Assembly: GCA_963978545.1 (NCBI GenBank)
Contig: OZ021724.1
Span: 26,897,933 to 26,961,932 of the forward strand
Source of the DNA: Linyphia triangularis
Taxonomy: Eukaryota; Arthropoda; Arachnida; Araneae; Linyphiidae
DNA length: 64,000 nucleotides
Reading direction: 5' to 3'
Part shown: positions 1 through 11,941 of the stretch, in pieces
Position numbering within the stretch: position 1 is the first letter of the stretch
Layout: each line of letters opens with the position of its first letter
Position numbers and translations under genes: made by a program
Notes under the pieces: model-generated
Told to the model about the DNA's origin: nothing
Seen by the model: the letters and a program-made list of their open reading frames with translations, nothing else
Databases searched by the model: none

Positions 1-243
1 CGTCGATGTTACTGATTTGGAAGCCGGCAGGGCCATATTTTAAGAAGATAGTCTTTCAGAACTTTTATAGCTTTTAATTGCCTGAAGCCTTTAAGAAAGG
101 ACTTTTTTCGCCCGAATGATGACTTTTTTTTTTAGAGGCATTGTAATCAAGTTAAAGTTTGAATTACAAAATCTTGTCTGTTTTCACTTAGATTCTAGCC
201 AAGAACGTTTCATTTTCGAAAAATTATTTAGACATAAATAAAG
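1..243. other. flank without recognised feature
   Basis: AT-rich sequence with T-runs. I see no gene or repeat that I can name. It ends with the 8-bp duplication (236-243, AAATAAAG) left by the neighbouring hAT element. Confidence 0.5.
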
Positions 244-941
244 TAGAGGTCGGAAATATCGATCAAAATAAATATCGATACTATTTCTTTGCCTAGAAAA
301 ATATATCGATAAAATATCGATGTATCGATAAAAGATTTTTTTTTAATTTGATTTTCAATTTTGTCAGAAACGAAGTTTTTCGGGGAAAATTTCTCATTTT
401 CATGATTGCATTTTGTAAGGTGACTACTTTTCCAACTGAAATAGATCTATTACAAAAGAAAAAGTTATATTTTCGCTTAATTGGTGCAGTAATTTAAAGA
501 AAAACTTTGATAAATTTCAAGGGATACGGTTTTAATGGCAAAGCTGAATATTTAGCGTAATATTTTTACAATGTAAATAATTGAAAAATTAACAGAACGA
601 TGGATTGATATATATAACATGTGTTTTCCAATTTTGTTTTAATTTTCAAAAAAGCCAGGAAGGTGCACCCCTTGTATCCTCCTGTTGACGCCCATGATTA
701 TGAAGTGTATAGCAAAGTATTGAATATTGGTGCCATTTTAACTGCCTCTCAACCAAGTCCAAACTTTAGTTTTGAAATTTTCGAAAATAGAATAAAGAAA
801 ATGGAAAAGATATATGGAACTACAAAACCATCATTAAAAAACTAAAAATGTATGAAAATATCGATATATTGGTGACTTTTATCGATATTTTTGATATCGA
901 TATATTTTTAAAAATATCGTCGTATCGATATTAAAGCTCTA
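244..941. mobile_element. non-autonomous hAT element, family with ATCGAT subterminal repeats, copy 1
   Basis: The left end begins TAGAGGTCGGAAATATCGAT and the right end closes with a degenerate ...GCTCTA. An exact 8-bp target duplication, AAATAAAG, flanks it at 236-243 and 942-949, which is typical of the hAT superfamily. Many copies of the self-complementary hexamer ATCGAT crowd both ends (about 255-325 and 860-930), as transposase-binding subterminal repeats do in hAT elements. A second copy lies at 53602-54341. The outer ~160 bp on the left and ~220 bp on the right match between copies, while the middles do not. At 698 bp it is too short to encode a transposase, so it must be non-autonomous. 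Confidence 0.9.
735..845 (+). pseudogene. possible last coding segment of the hAT transposase
   Basis: This is a 36-codon stretch ending in TAA, with the peptide pattern LTASQPSPNFSFE followed by a lysine-rich tail. It is matched codon for codon, with the same stop, in the second family copy at 54121-54231. No indel separates the two, but several replacement changes do. It lies about 100 bp from the element's right end, where a transposase gene would normally stop. In copy 2 a polypyrimidine tract followed by AG precedes it, resembling a splice acceptor. I cannot match the peptide to a known domain, so the assignment is inferred from position only. In this copy the frame is open from 621. Confidence 0.3.
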
Positions 942-949
942 AAATAAAG

Positions 950-2025
950 CATTAACTGCAAAAATAATTTTGTTTTCATGTGTAATTACTATTTTTGTTT
1001 GTTAATTGTGTTGATATTGCATTCAACACCATACGCAGTAATTAAACTATCAATAGACACAAACTTGATTCAAATTATTGAGTTAAAGGCTTATATGCAT
1101 AAGGCATACGTTAGATTTTATATAGTATATATGCAGAGATAAAACTTTAGTGATATTTATACCTTTCATTGTATTAATATATTTTTTCTGTTAATGTAAA
1201 AGAGTTATCTTTTACAAACTTTTATTTTTAATTTTCCTTATTTTTATGAATGCTGCTATGCATTACAATTTTTAATGATTCGTTTTAAAGTAGAATCTTA
1301 AGAATAAAAGGTGCAGTGAATTAAGGTAGCAAATACAGTCACAAATATCCACAAATCGCCAACGAAACTTCTATTCAGGCATTATGTAAAATAATCACTA
1401 AGAAACTCCGTGAAACAAAGAAGATTCTTCAATACAAACAATTGCAAATTTCTCAAGGAAAATACAAGTCGCTAAATCATCAACAAACACGAATTTAAAC
1501 TCAGTAAGCACCCTAAACTTTTCAATAAACAATAATAAAGATCCAAAATATTTTCTTTGCAACCGTTTCCTGTTATCTTTCCTAACCAATTCGGAATTTC
1601 CGTCTTTTGAGGTTTATCGCTTCGGCTGGATTTTCCTATTGTTATTCGTGTATTGGTTCACCTTCCGATAAACCCACGGATTCAGAAACACAGAAATGCT
1701 CGACTCTTCTCGATTGCGCTATTTGCAATGATAATGTCGTTGAGTTTAATAACCTTGAGGTGACTCAAGGTGTTGCACTTGAACCTTGCGTTTGCCATGA
1801 ACGGGGATGGAGGAATTTAAATGTTGCGTAGAAAGAGCGGCTGTTATCAGCTTTGTCTCTAAATGGAACTTATTAAAAATTTGAAATTGAATATAAAATA
1901 TTTTGATATTTTTGATCAGGCTACGTAATAAATAAGTTAGAAAGATATATTTGGGTTGTCAGTTTAATTTTATACTTATTTAAAATTCTTAATATTTCAT
2001 ACATATTTCATTTTAATTTTTTATA
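950..2025. other. AT-rich spacer with one Cys-rich open frame
   Basis: No recognised gene. The stretch 1586-1831 (+) is less AT-rich than its surroundings and open. It would encode about 80 residues with CxxC pairs (CYSC, CAIC) and a CVC motif. It has no good start, splice sites or family match that I can see. It could be an isolated exon or chance. The rest is AT-rich sequence without structure. Confidence 0.35.
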
Positions 2026-2029
2026 GTAT

Positions 2030-2345
2030 TTGTATAATAATAAAATAAATAGTATAATATTCTTATATTAATAAAATAAATGATATAGTATTCATGTATT
2101 AATAAAATAAATAATATAGTATTCGTATATAAATAAAATAAATAATATAGTATTCATATATTAATAAAACTAATATAGTATCCCCCTGTATTAATAAAAT
2201 AAATAACATAGTATTCGTGTATTAATAAAATTCATACTATATTATTTAAGAACACAATTAAATAAAAAATATATTACTAATAATTAAAATTATAATATTC
2301 ATGAGTTTTCATCTATTAATAAAATTAATACTATATTATTTACGA
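2030..2345. repeat. AT-rich minisatellite, unit about 33-36 bp
   Basis: Six to seven imperfect tandem units follow the pattern TTAATAAAATAAATAATATA then GTATTCGTA. The last units degenerate and continue to about 2340 with an inverted fragment (ACTATATTATTTA). Confidence 0.75.
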
Positions 2346-2459
2346 CCTATAATCTCGCTCCCCCTCCCCTTCTTTTCTATTTTCCCCCCTATTGATTTAT
2401 TATTTTTTTCTTTCCTCTGTTCTTTTTTCTCATCCTCTCAATATTTTAATTATGGTATT

Positions 2460-2830
2460 TATGTATGTATTCGATGAATACCCGTTCTTCGCTACGAAAT
2501 GTTAACATGCGCAATATTTTTGCGAACTGTGGGGCCTCGCATTGCGAAGATCTGTGATTCGTGTATAGGTCCCAGTTTTTGGCTCATCGCTACTCAAAAT
2601 CTACCTCGCTAAGTTTGCCGAAAAGTTCATTGATACATAAACACAGACTTACTTCACTCGTTGAAGGGTTCATTGCTATGCAAGCATAGGCTCTCGCTGA
2701 AAGGTTCATTGCTGCGTAAGCATAAGCTCGCTTCACTCTCTAAAATCTAATTACTACGTAAAGCCTTAATATTGGAAGTCATTCACTTGTCGAGAAACAA
2801 AATCATCCGTTAATACAATAATACAACACC
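2460..2830. repeat. degenerate ~40-bp direct repeats next to family T
   Basis: Three to four degenerate direct repeats of about 40 bp carry the core AAGGTTCATTGCT followed by a TACGTAAGCATA-like segment and CTCGCTTCACTC. They span about 2595-2770. They directly precede the family T units and may belong to the same element. Confidence 0.5.
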
Positions 2831-2849
2831 CCTTTACGATTATTTTAAC

Positions 2850-3545
2850 ACGTGTTTGAGGAAAGCAAAATTAGAGACCAAAACTACTTATGTTGAAACT
2901 TTCAGAGCTCTAGGCCTATTAGAAGTCGCTTTTCGAGAAAAAATTAATTAAAAAAATTAATTTAAAAAAAAATTAAACTGTTAACATTCTTTTTGTCAGT
3001 CCAATAAGAAAGCCAAAACTACTTGTGTTGAAAATTTCAGAACTGTAGTCCAATTACAAATCGTTTTGTAAAATATTTGTTAATTAAAAAAAAAAAAAAA
3101 AAAATTTTAATTATATTCTGTTTTACAAGTATCCAATTAGAAGGCCAAAACTACTTATGTTGAAAATTTCAAAGCTGTAGCCCTATTAAAAATCGTTTTG
3201 TAAAATATATATTAATTAATTAAAAAAATTAATTGATAACGAACTAAACAAAAATTTAAAATTCTGTTTTTCTAAAGTTCAATTAGAAGGCTAAAACTAC
3301 TTATATGGGAAATTTCGGATTTGTATCTCTGTTTGAAGTTACTTTGTAAAAATAAAAAAATAAAAAAATGTAATTATAAAATAACTAATTAAAACTTTAA
3401 CATTCTGATTGACATGTTTACAATTAGAATGCAAAAACTACTTATGCTGTAAATTTCAGATCTCTACTCCAATTTTAAGTTGGTTCCTATAGATCCACAG
3501 AGCCAGACACACAGACAGCTTGTTTTATTATTATAGATTAATAAA
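2850..3545 (+). repeat. dispersed tandem-unit repeat, family T, copy 1 (about 5 units)
   Basis: About five units of 130-180 bp each contain the core CCAAAACTACTTATGTTGAA, then AATTTCAGAGCTGTAG. An A/T-rich linker follows and then an ATTCTGTTTGTC-like motif. The block ends with GATCCACAGAGCCAGACACA and TTTTATTATTATAGATTA. The same core and a similar end occur at 32095-32370 and 50230-50690, so this is a dispersed element with internal tandem units rather than a local satellite. Its class is unknown. A rolling-circle (Helitron-like) origin is possible but not shown. Confidence 0.7.
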
Positions 3546-5670
3546 TAATTTACTATTAATGCATTAATTATTATAACATTAATATATTACTAATTAATAA
3601 ATACCATAAATAAATTGCATTCTTACAATTTATTTTTTAATTAGAATTAATATTTTTTATAATTATTTTGAAGAAAATAATTTTTGGGTTTGAAAAGAAA
3701 CTTATCTGCATAAATTCAAACTTATTTCTTGTCTGATTTGTTGTTCTAAAAGTTGCAATTAACGATAATCCAAGAGAAGAAAAAAATTATAGTTTGCAAT
3801 CTTATAATCATTGTAACACTACATTTGATTCAAATGGATGTCAGAAATTTACGTTTTGTCCCAAAGAAAGTTATGAACTGTTCCGAAAAATATTTTTTAC
3901 CAATTTATAACTACTATGAATTGATATCAAAATCAGTTTGAAACTATAATTAATTAAAATTCCATACAATTTTTCGATAATATTGGCACATATATTTAAG
4001 TGTACTATTATTATAATTATTATTTTCCTTTTTAGATTTTATATTCCAAATTATCTAAGAAACGATAGCTACTAATTTAGCCATTACTTAAAATTAGGTA
4101 ACTTAAACGTTCCAATAGCTCAAAAAGTGAATACCTAACATGCAATTCTTCATTTTCCATTTGTAAATATGATTACATATCTTTTATTCAAACACAAAAA
4201 CCTAATCACAGATAAAATGGATTCCTTTTGGATAAAAATCTTCAAAAGGTGAATAGGTTTTTTTCTTCTCAAAACTACATCAAGATCTCCACTCCACTGG
4301 GATATACTACTACATAACCAAAAACTTGAATCTCTCTTGTGGTTTTTTTTTTTTTTTTTTAACTTTTCACATGTGGAAGAATATAATTTTCTATTTCGTC
4401 TTGATTTTAATTAAAATTTGGATTAAAAATACCTCTCTCCTTATCCCAGATTGAAACTTATTCATCACGCAGCTCATTTACATGCTAATTCATTTCAGAA
4501 ATTAATTAAAAAAATCCCCCTCTTATCTACCGTCTCGCCTTATTTGAATATTTATACTACATCTTTCAGATTAGGACTTTCAATGGTAATAATAACCCTA
4601 CAAAGACAGCGTTCCGGAAGTATAATTGTGTTGGGAGCCAGTTTTCAATTTGTGATGACATGAGTGTAATTTTTACTGATTTTGTGTTTCAATTCATGCG
4701 CATATAAATGTATATATTTTTTTTTTAAGTCACAGAGAGATAGCTTTATGAAATTTGCATATGTGTGAATGCTAGTGTTTTGAGAGTATTTTGTATCGTA
4801 TTTGGAATGGAAGGATTGTTCAGAAGTATAGGAATTCATTGAATGATTTCGGATTTTAAGTGTAAGAACCGTTTCCAAAAAAATAATAGTAATAATGATG
4901 CCGCATACTTTCATAAGGGAATAAAATTGAAAATGCAAATCAACAATGCGGGAACAAAAATGTAAATCAATGCAAGAACAAAAATTGTTGTTGTGAACAA
5001 TTTTGAGTATGCTTGAAAAAGTAAAGAAAATATGTGTTTTTCAAGGAATTGAGATGTAAATGCCTGTAGCTGTTTAAGAATATAATATTGGATTGAATTC
5101 TTAACTGATGGTGCGATGTAATTTTTGCCTAATGTGTTGAAGAACAAAGGTAAAGTTAAGCTTGTGTTAGGGCACTATACCAATAAAAAAAGGACTAATT
5201 TTATGTGCATTGGAAAAAACTTATTATACTTCAAATTGAAACTAAAGAAAAGGAATAAAATGCTACAATGTCTTTTTATAATTATCCACTCGTTAATGTG
5301 TTTAGAGTTTCAAAGAAAAGCCACTGTCTTTGGGGGATGGCTATTTTCTACCAAGGTACAAAGTTAGGAATCAAAGTACCTGTAGAGTCACTGTAGTTTT
5401 ATCTATTACTAGAAATGCACTTTTTTTTTTTCTTTAGTAGGAAGAGAGCTTGACTTGGATACCAGATTATTAGGAAGTACTTTTTCCAAGTCTTACTTTG
5501 TGAATAAATGTATCTCTCTAGTATCATAATGGTAGTTATTTGAACCTTTTAGATCCGAACGGAGATACACGTCACGGTTTTTGTGGAGGAAATTGTCCTT
5601 AATCGTAATTAAGAGTTGGGCAATTCATCCCATCAGTGATTAAATTGCTACAAGATTATATATATATTAG
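3546..5670. other. AT-rich spacer, nothing recognised
   Basis: Only short overlapping open frames on both strands and homopolymer T runs (for example near 4340). I can support no gene, transposon end or tandem repeat here. Confidence 0.5.
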
Positions 5671-5675
5671 AGTCT

Positions 5676-6782
5676 CCTAGACGATTGGGACAAATAAGTC
5701 TCAGTCGACTGTACGATTAATATATTGTCCCAGTTGATTATACAATTGGAATATATAGTCCCAGTTGAATATACTATTGGAATATATTGTTCCATTTGAT
5801 AATACGATTGGAATATATTGTCCCAGTTGATTGTACGATTGGAATATATTGTCCCAGTTGATTGTACGATTGGAATATATTGTCCCAGTTGATTGTATGA
5901 TTGGAATATATTGTGCCAGTTGATTGTACGATTGGAATATATTGTCCCAGTTGATTGTACGATTGGAATATATTGTCCCAGTTGATTATAGTGTACGATT
6001 GGAATATATTGTCCCAGTTGATTATATTGTACGATTGGAATATATTGTACCAGTTGATTATATTGTACGATTGGAATATATTGTCCCAGTTGATTATATT
6101 GTCCCAGTTGATAATACGATTGTAATATATTGTCCCAGTTGAATATACTATTGGAATATATTGTTCCGTTGATAATACGATTGGAATATATTGTCCCAGT
6201 TGATTGTACGATTGGAATATATTGTCCCAGTTGATTATATTATCCCAGTTGATAATACGATTGTAATATATTGTCCCAGTTGATTGTACGATTGGAATAT
6301 ATTGTCCCAGTTGAATATACTATTGTAATATATTGTCCCAGGTTGACAATACGATTCCAATATATTGTCCCAGTTGATTGTACGATTGGAATATATTGTC
6401 CCAGTTGATTATATTGTCCTAGTTGATAATACGATTGTAATATATTGTCCCAGTTGATTGTACGATTGGAATATATTGTCCCAGTTGAATATACTATTGG
6501 AGTATATTGTTCCAGTTGATTGTAAGATTGGAATATAATGTCCCAGTTTATTATATTGTCCTCGTTGAATATACTATTGGAATATATTGTTCCAGTCGAC
6601 TATACGATTGAAATATATTGTCCTAGTAGACTAAACGATTGGTATATATTGCTCCAATTGAATACACGATTGGGATATATTGTCCCAGTTGAATATACGA
6701 CTGATATATATTGTCCCAGTCGACAATACGACTGGGATATATTGTCTCAGTCGACTATACGATTGGAATATATTCTCCCAGA
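5676..6782 (+). repeat. 31/36-bp minisatellite array, about 1.1 kb
   Basis: More than thirty tandem units have the consensus GATTGGAATATATTGTCCCA followed by GTTGATTGTAC (31 bp), with a longer 36-bp variant (GATTATATTGTAC). A higher-order block of about 174 bp is repeated once: the GATTATATT variant at about 6234 recurs at about 6408. Central units are uniform. Units at both edges are diverged and carry CAGTCGACT in place of CAGTTGATT. Long open frames here (a LEYIVPVDY-type peptide) come only from the repeat and are not a gene. Confidence 0.95.
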
Positions 6783-7036
6783 AGGATTTTTAGCAAATGG
6801 GTAAAATGAATAATTTAAACTCGTGTTATACTTCTTTCTAGGGATGGAACGGATGTGAGTTTTGCCGGATACCGGATTTCGGATATCCGGGGTACCATGT
6901 CTACCGGATACGGATATCCGAAACGGATTTCACCGGATATCCGGCCGGATATTCGGTCTATACACTAAAAACGATAGTTATACGATATGCTATACGAAAA
7001 AAATGGTCATGATATGAAGTATCAAGTAAATTATAA

Positions 7037-7260
7037 TTAGTGGTTAGCGCACCGCACTCATGCCACAGGTCCATGGTTTGATTCGCGGACTGGGCAAGGT
7101 TGACTTAGCTGTTTATACCTGAAAGAAATAAACTGAGGAGGACCATGCATGCTTGGGAACTAAACACTGGGGTTCGGCGTCAGAATGACCATCTGACCGG
7201 AACATCTGCTATGTGACACACAAATGCCACAGTCAAGAAAGCTGAAAAGCCGTCTTTAAA
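7037..7260 (+). mobile_element. tRNA-derived SINE-like insertion inside the hAT element
   Basis: A box A-like TAGTGGTTAGCGC at 7038-7050 and a box B-like GGTTTGATTCG at 7075-7085 are spaced as in a tRNA-derived RNA polymerase III promoter. A less AT-rich body follows to about 7240. It is a different family from the SINE at 37.9 kb. I could not find a clear target duplication, so the ends are approximate. Confidence 0.55.
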
Positions 7261-7344
7261 TATAAACTTAAAAAGTTTCGAACCCAAAATTCATCAACAT
7301 TATGTTATACCATATTTAAAATATATATTTTATATAAACAAACA

Positions 7345-7706
7345 TAATTAGTACTTACATATATTTGTGGTTAAGGCTTTTGCATTAGGATCATCTAAAC
7401 TCCACAATATTGGTACAAATAATGTCGATTCCAATGTTGTCTGCGTGCATTTCTTGTTTTGATGAATTGTTTTTTCTTGTTCATCAATATTTGATGCATT
7501 TAGTGAGTCTTTTAAGCTTCGGTGAATTTCCTTATGCACACTCATTAAATGGTTCAATAAGGGTTTTGTGGAAAAGGATTTTGGCTTTTACCGCGCACAA
7601 TATATTTTTTAAACGATTCTGTGGAGCAAGTAACACATAGGGCTTTGCTCTCGTCCTTTCCATTAATTTTAAAATACTTCCAAATGGGTGATTTTAAATG
7701 AGCCAT
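7345..7706 (-). pseudogene. hAT transposase N-terminus, BED zinc finger, broken
   Basis: Read from the ATG complement at 7704-7706, the frame begins MAHLKSPIWKYFKIN. It continues with ALCVTC (the CxxC pair of a BED finger) and reaches a stop after about 50 codons. In another frame the same strand continues with LLNHLMSVHKE, which supplies the L..HL...H half of the finger, so one frameshift separates the two halves. The aromatic W-x-Y-F start, the CxxC and the HxxxxH fit the BED DNA-binding domain at the N-terminus of hAT transposases. No catalytic domain or dimerisation domain follows in the right order. It is non-functional. Confidence 0.65.
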
Positions 7707-8634
7707 TATTAAAAATTAAAAATTGGATTGTAATTGGAGAAAACTATGATTCAAGACATTCTAGAGAGCTAAATATAATTCCACGTTGTGGCGCTGCGTT
7801 AAAGACCTAAAAATTACAATACTTCATTTTACGTCAGAAAAGCTATACCAGCTTTCAACTTCTGGCAATGAAAAATCAGAAATTAGACCATACCATTCAC
7901 AGCATAAAGGGGTAGGGTATTATCGTCGATATAACGAAAAAAAATAAAAAAAATTTGAGGAGTGCGCATTGGCTATTTATTGCTTTTTACTCGTTAGCAA
8001 ATGTCAGAAAAAAAGGAAGTGATAATAACTAAAACTCTTAACAAGTAACTTATGTTATGGAAAAAAAGTATTATTTATTAGTATTTCGGTTCGTGTTTTA
8101 CGGAGAAGCATTCAAATATAACATCTGGAATTAATCAGATCATAAACTTGGAATGAAAAGAACATATTGCAAAACACGTATGAAGGATGTGTATGAAAAA
8201 ACATTTGAGGAATGGTTTATGCTTATCAACTCGGCGCCAATAATACGGCTCCTCTTTCTGTGAATTGAAACTAAATGCACCTGCATCTTCTAGCTCATCT
8301 CTGAAGTTAGGGATATGCTTAAGCATAGTTCTCACGAAGGAACTTTTTCGTTTTCTAACTTGACTGTAATTTATGTCCAAGAAAAAAAAAAGAAAAAAAA
8401 AAAATAGTGTAGGATGCGGTGTCCCCTTTGTCCGAAAAAGATCATTATTTTTTGCAAAAAATTATTTCTTGTCGATAACTGGTGGCGGGATATATAGCCG
8501 GATATCCGAATGAAATTATCGGATGTCCGGTATTTCAAATCGGATATCCGACGGGGTTTCGGATATTGAAAAATCAACCGGATATGCCGGATATCGGATA
8601 TTTGCCGGATATCCGTTCCATCCCTACTTCTTTC

Positions 8635-11384
8635 AGTATACCAATATTAAACTACGTTTCATAGTTATATTTTAATAATTGAAAAGTCTGGTCGAAATGA
8701 ACCATGGTCTTAAGAAGAAAAGGAATTTGAGCTATCTTGGGACTAATAACAATTTCTACATCTCTTAAGGTTAACTGCTGCTTATTAGTTTTTCCCCGCT
8801 CTTTCTTTCCACTTAAAAAAAAGAAGAAAAAAATCTTCCATTATACTTCATAAAGTCACAAAGTTTATAGGGTGCGCATTCCATTTTCAAAAGCTTCATG
8901 TTTCACCACGAGCCACTCATCAAGAACACCAAATATTTTATTTTTGAGACACTCCCCGAGTGCAACAGAGTGTCATTATGCACCAGTAACTCTGATTTAC
9001 TTCCCGCGTTATGAACGCGGCGCGATTAAAATCTGAAAAGACGCTAAAGTGCCTCCAGGTTGCATACAACGCTACCATCGTTCCATAAACATAAATATAA
9101 CCGTGTGCATTGGACATGTTATGGACGTCTGGTCCCATAAATTCCACTGGGGTCACATGACCGACAAGGGCCAAGACACATGGTTATTAAACATCGCTTT
9201 TATTCCTGAAATAACATTTATTACGTCACTGTAGCCGAAGTTCTCGAGTTACGCTTCTTGTGATGGACATTGAACAGAAATTCGCCATTTTTTCCCCTTT
9301 CGTTCTGAGGTCTGTGCTATGACACTCTAAGGTTTGGTGGAGATAGAAGAATATTGTCTCATTTTTCTTCGCATTCGTAATTACCCATTTCCAGTTTGAG
9401 GATGACGTAAGGAAACGGTCGTTTCTGGGAAGATGTCACGGTAGTCTAAAATAGTTAGAATACGACCATATACTACGGCCGGAGGATGGTTGATCTTTCA
9501 ATTATTTTAACGAAGAAATAATGATGTTTAAAATACGAAATTTGAAATAATTTACCGTATGAAAGTGTTATATTGCTTTTATGATTATACAGTTATAGAA
9601 GTATATGCAAAAAGTTATGGTTCCTTCAGTATTTTTTCATATAACTAATCAATAACTCAAATTATTTGAAATTTAAAAAAAAAATTGTTATTTTCTTTCA
9701 GACCTGTAACAAAGCCGTATGGTTTGGTCATATTAATTTTATGGTTTTTCTATCAGTAATAAGATTTTTGTGAAAAGTTAAGATATCTATCAAGTTTTGG
9801 CACACTAGTTAATTCGGGAAAGAAATAATCAGATTCCGTAGCAATACTTGAATCGTATTTCAAATGATATTCAAGATGAAATACTTTTTTTTAAACTGGC
9901 CATATATATTCTGTTTAAATTGTATTAAATCACTAATTGTAAAAAGGGGTCACCTGTTATTAAAAACCATAAGACTATAAACCCTTTTTATATTTAGCGT
10001 ACTATAAACTTGTGTTCGAGGTTGATATATATAAAAATAGATAGAATGTCCACCTGTACAATTTACAGCATTGATTATGAAATAATGTAATAGAATATTT
10101 GGTGATAGAGGTCTTCTATTTTAATCTGGTCTATAAGAATAAGTACTTGACTTTATTGCATACTTATTTTTCTCAAAAATCCTGATTCCTTATGTTAAAG
10201 TATTTTAAAATAATATTTATAGAATGACAGTTCAATAAAATTAGCCTCGCGAAATTTTTAATTAGGTGCACCCAAAGCCATTCCAATGCAACTTGTTCTT
10301 CTGAGGTTCCGGGTAATTTTAAAGGGTGAATTATATTTTTAAGAAATGAACTATGGCTATTTTTCATCTAGTAATCTTGTGACGTCATATATCGAGAGAA
10401 GTAAAAAGCTATAAGACAATTTTCCATATTCTCTTTTAACCTTGTCCAAAGTCGTTGGTTTAATGCTTTTACAGGCTGCCGTTCAGATGTATTTTTTCTG
10501 TTGCGTAAATCTTGTCCTTAAATGTTAACCTGTTAAGGACTCTTGTTGGCGGTGTAGTTTAAATGTCCGTCGTTATGCGGGGAAAGTTTTATGCTGGAAG
10601 CGTTATTGTTCGCCGTTTAAGGAGGTTATTAGTTCCTGTGAAATTTATGGGAAGTTATTCCTGCGTGATTGGCTACTGTGTGCCGTGGGTTTGTCCGGAA
10701 TCTATGGCACATTTCAGATATGCTTTATGGCAGCTTGGAACGGGATATGATTTAAAGAGGATATTATCTTGTTATGGAAGAATTTTAATGGCTTGGTTTT
10801 TAAAATAGGAGGGATATTTTGGGGGTAGTTTGAAAAATGTCCAGGTCAAGATGTCGTTCTTGGTTTTGTATCCTACCTATGCATACAAGGACTCAAACAC
10901 TTGTAGCGGTAGAAAAATGGACATATTCAAGATCACTGCCCTATGATGTATTATTTAATTTTTAACTGACGTTAAGTTGAAATAATCTCATCATTAGAGA
11001 CAAATAACATTATCTTTATTTTTTTAATTTTGCTGAAGAACTGATCAAAATTTAGAATCTGATATTCTTTAAATGCTAGTTTTACTCTTTAAACAACTAA
11101 TCCTTCAAAAACTAAATTGATATTATAAATCCTTTATATGCCTTGCCGCCAATTGTTATGCGCTATTGCCATTTGTTTTAGCGATTTCGAACTCGGATCG
11201 AATTTTAAGTGTTTGACTTCTACCACGAAATCATCCATTCTGTGCAATTAATTTTTTACTTTCAACTACCCATATGTTAACATTGGGTAATATTGTTTTC
11301 GGTAATTTTATTATTGTATTTTTCTGAATTTTGGAACATGCTGATTTCAAATAAGTGGTCTAGAAAAAGTGGTTGCCTGTGTGT
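8635..11384. other. spacer, no recognised gene
   Basis: Mostly AT-rich. Two less AT-rich patches (about 8870-9470 and 10480-10810) contain short open frames, on the minus strand at 8938-9174 and the plus strand at 10563-10808. I do not recognise these and they look like old repeat sequence. No transposon ends or tandem arrays are evident. Confidence 0.45.
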
Positions 11385-11640
11385 ACGTGGTCAGCATAAC
11401 TTCCGAACGAATTGACCTACAATTTTCAAATTTGCTGTACATGTTATTAGTTGTGGCCATGGGACCTGTCATTAATGTTTCTCGTCAAAATTGCGCATGG
11501 GCATTAGGTTGAAATCATGAAAAATCATATTTTTCAGCAATTGTTAAAAAACGGCTCCATCGCTTTGGTAATGCTTCTAAGGTGTTCTAATTGTCCACAC
11601 CTCCAAAATTTCAATAGATATGCTATAAAAAAAATCCGGT
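11385..11640 (+). repeat. dispersed repeat U, copy 1
   Basis: Sequence around CATAACTTCCGAACGAATTG through GTGGCCATGGGACCTGTCAT to TTTTTCAGCAATTGTTAAAA matches, in reverse orientation, the stretch at 57590-57869. The matching includes ACGAATTGACCTA / ACGAGTTGGCCTA and GTGGCCAAGGGACCTGACAT. In one frame both copies give a similar peptide pattern (SIT.ER..L then VVA.GP). The family is unidentified. The BEL element inserted just downstream at 11662. Confidence 0.65.
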
Positions 11641-11657
11641 AACAAAGAATTATCTTC

Positions 11658-11662
11658 CCTTG
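11658..11662. repeat. BEL target-site duplication, left
   Basis: CCTTG, repeated exactly at 17293-17297 immediately after the 3' LTR. Confidence 0.95.
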
Positions 11663-11916
11663 TGTGAGAATATGTGTTCTGTTATATATTTCTTTTTTGT
11701 TTTTGATTTCCGGTGCCTCTGCGGATTGCCGCCTGATGTTGGGTTGGGTGGCGCCGTCTGGGTTGCTTTATGTGATGTAATGTTATATATATATGTTTTG
11801 TATCAGTTGGAAATTAGAATTAGAATAAAGTAGTTGAATTCTGATTTTGGCCGAACTAGTTGTGTTCTTTGGCCGGCGTTTCGAAGAAGCGAAGCGTTTT
11901 GTTTCATGTGCTGACA
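11663..11916 (+). repeat. 5' LTR of the BEL element (254 bp)
   Basis: It begins TGTGAGAATATGTG and ends TTTCATGTGCTGACA. It contains AATAAA at 11824-11829, a likely polyadenylation signal when used as the 3' LTR. It is identical to 17036-17292 apart from one substitution and a shorter T run (6 against 9). Confidence 0.95.
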
Positions 11917-11923
11917 TGAAAAG

Positions 11924-11941
11924 TGGAGGCAAGCCGACGAG
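11924..11941 (+). other. candidate primer-binding site
   Basis: TGGAGGCAAGCCGACGAG lies 7 bp after the 5' LTR. It starts with TGG, the complement of a tRNA 3' CCA end. I could not identify which tRNA would pair, so both identity and extent are inferred from position. Confidence 0.5.

Larger units (their letters stand above)
6839..8626. mobile_element. hAT element with GGATATCCGG subterminal repeats
   Basis: The terminal inverted repeat is TAGGGATGGAACGGAT at the left, with its complement ATCCGTTCCATCCCTA at the right. An exact 8-bp target duplication, CTTCTTTC, lies at 6831-6838 and 8627-8634. Both ends hold dense copies of the palindromic GGATATCC motif (6870-6960 and 8490-8615). The 1,788-bp interior contains a SINE-like insertion and, on the minus strand, a BED zinc-finger remnant. 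It is a degraded, internally deleted member of the superfamily. Confidence 0.92.

Noticed and set aside
5676..6782. CRISPR-like repeat array
   Set aside because: Units are directly adjacent without unique spacers, and the window is eukaryotic in character.
5924..6804. Two long plus-strand frames encoding LEYIVPVDY-type peptides
   Set aside because: They are the translation of the 31/36-bp minisatellite. The frame is open only because of the repeat unit, and there is no start context or domain.
8135..8380. hAT dimerisation domain (PYYWRRVDKHKPFL) in the GGATATCC element
   Set aside because: It lies upstream of the BED remnant on the same strand, the wrong order for a transposase, and the typical following residues are absent.
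8938..10808. Relation between the two less AT-rich patches (both contain GTGGAATTTATGGGA-like strings)
   Set aside because: Similarity fades after about 20 bp, so it is not enough to call a repeat.
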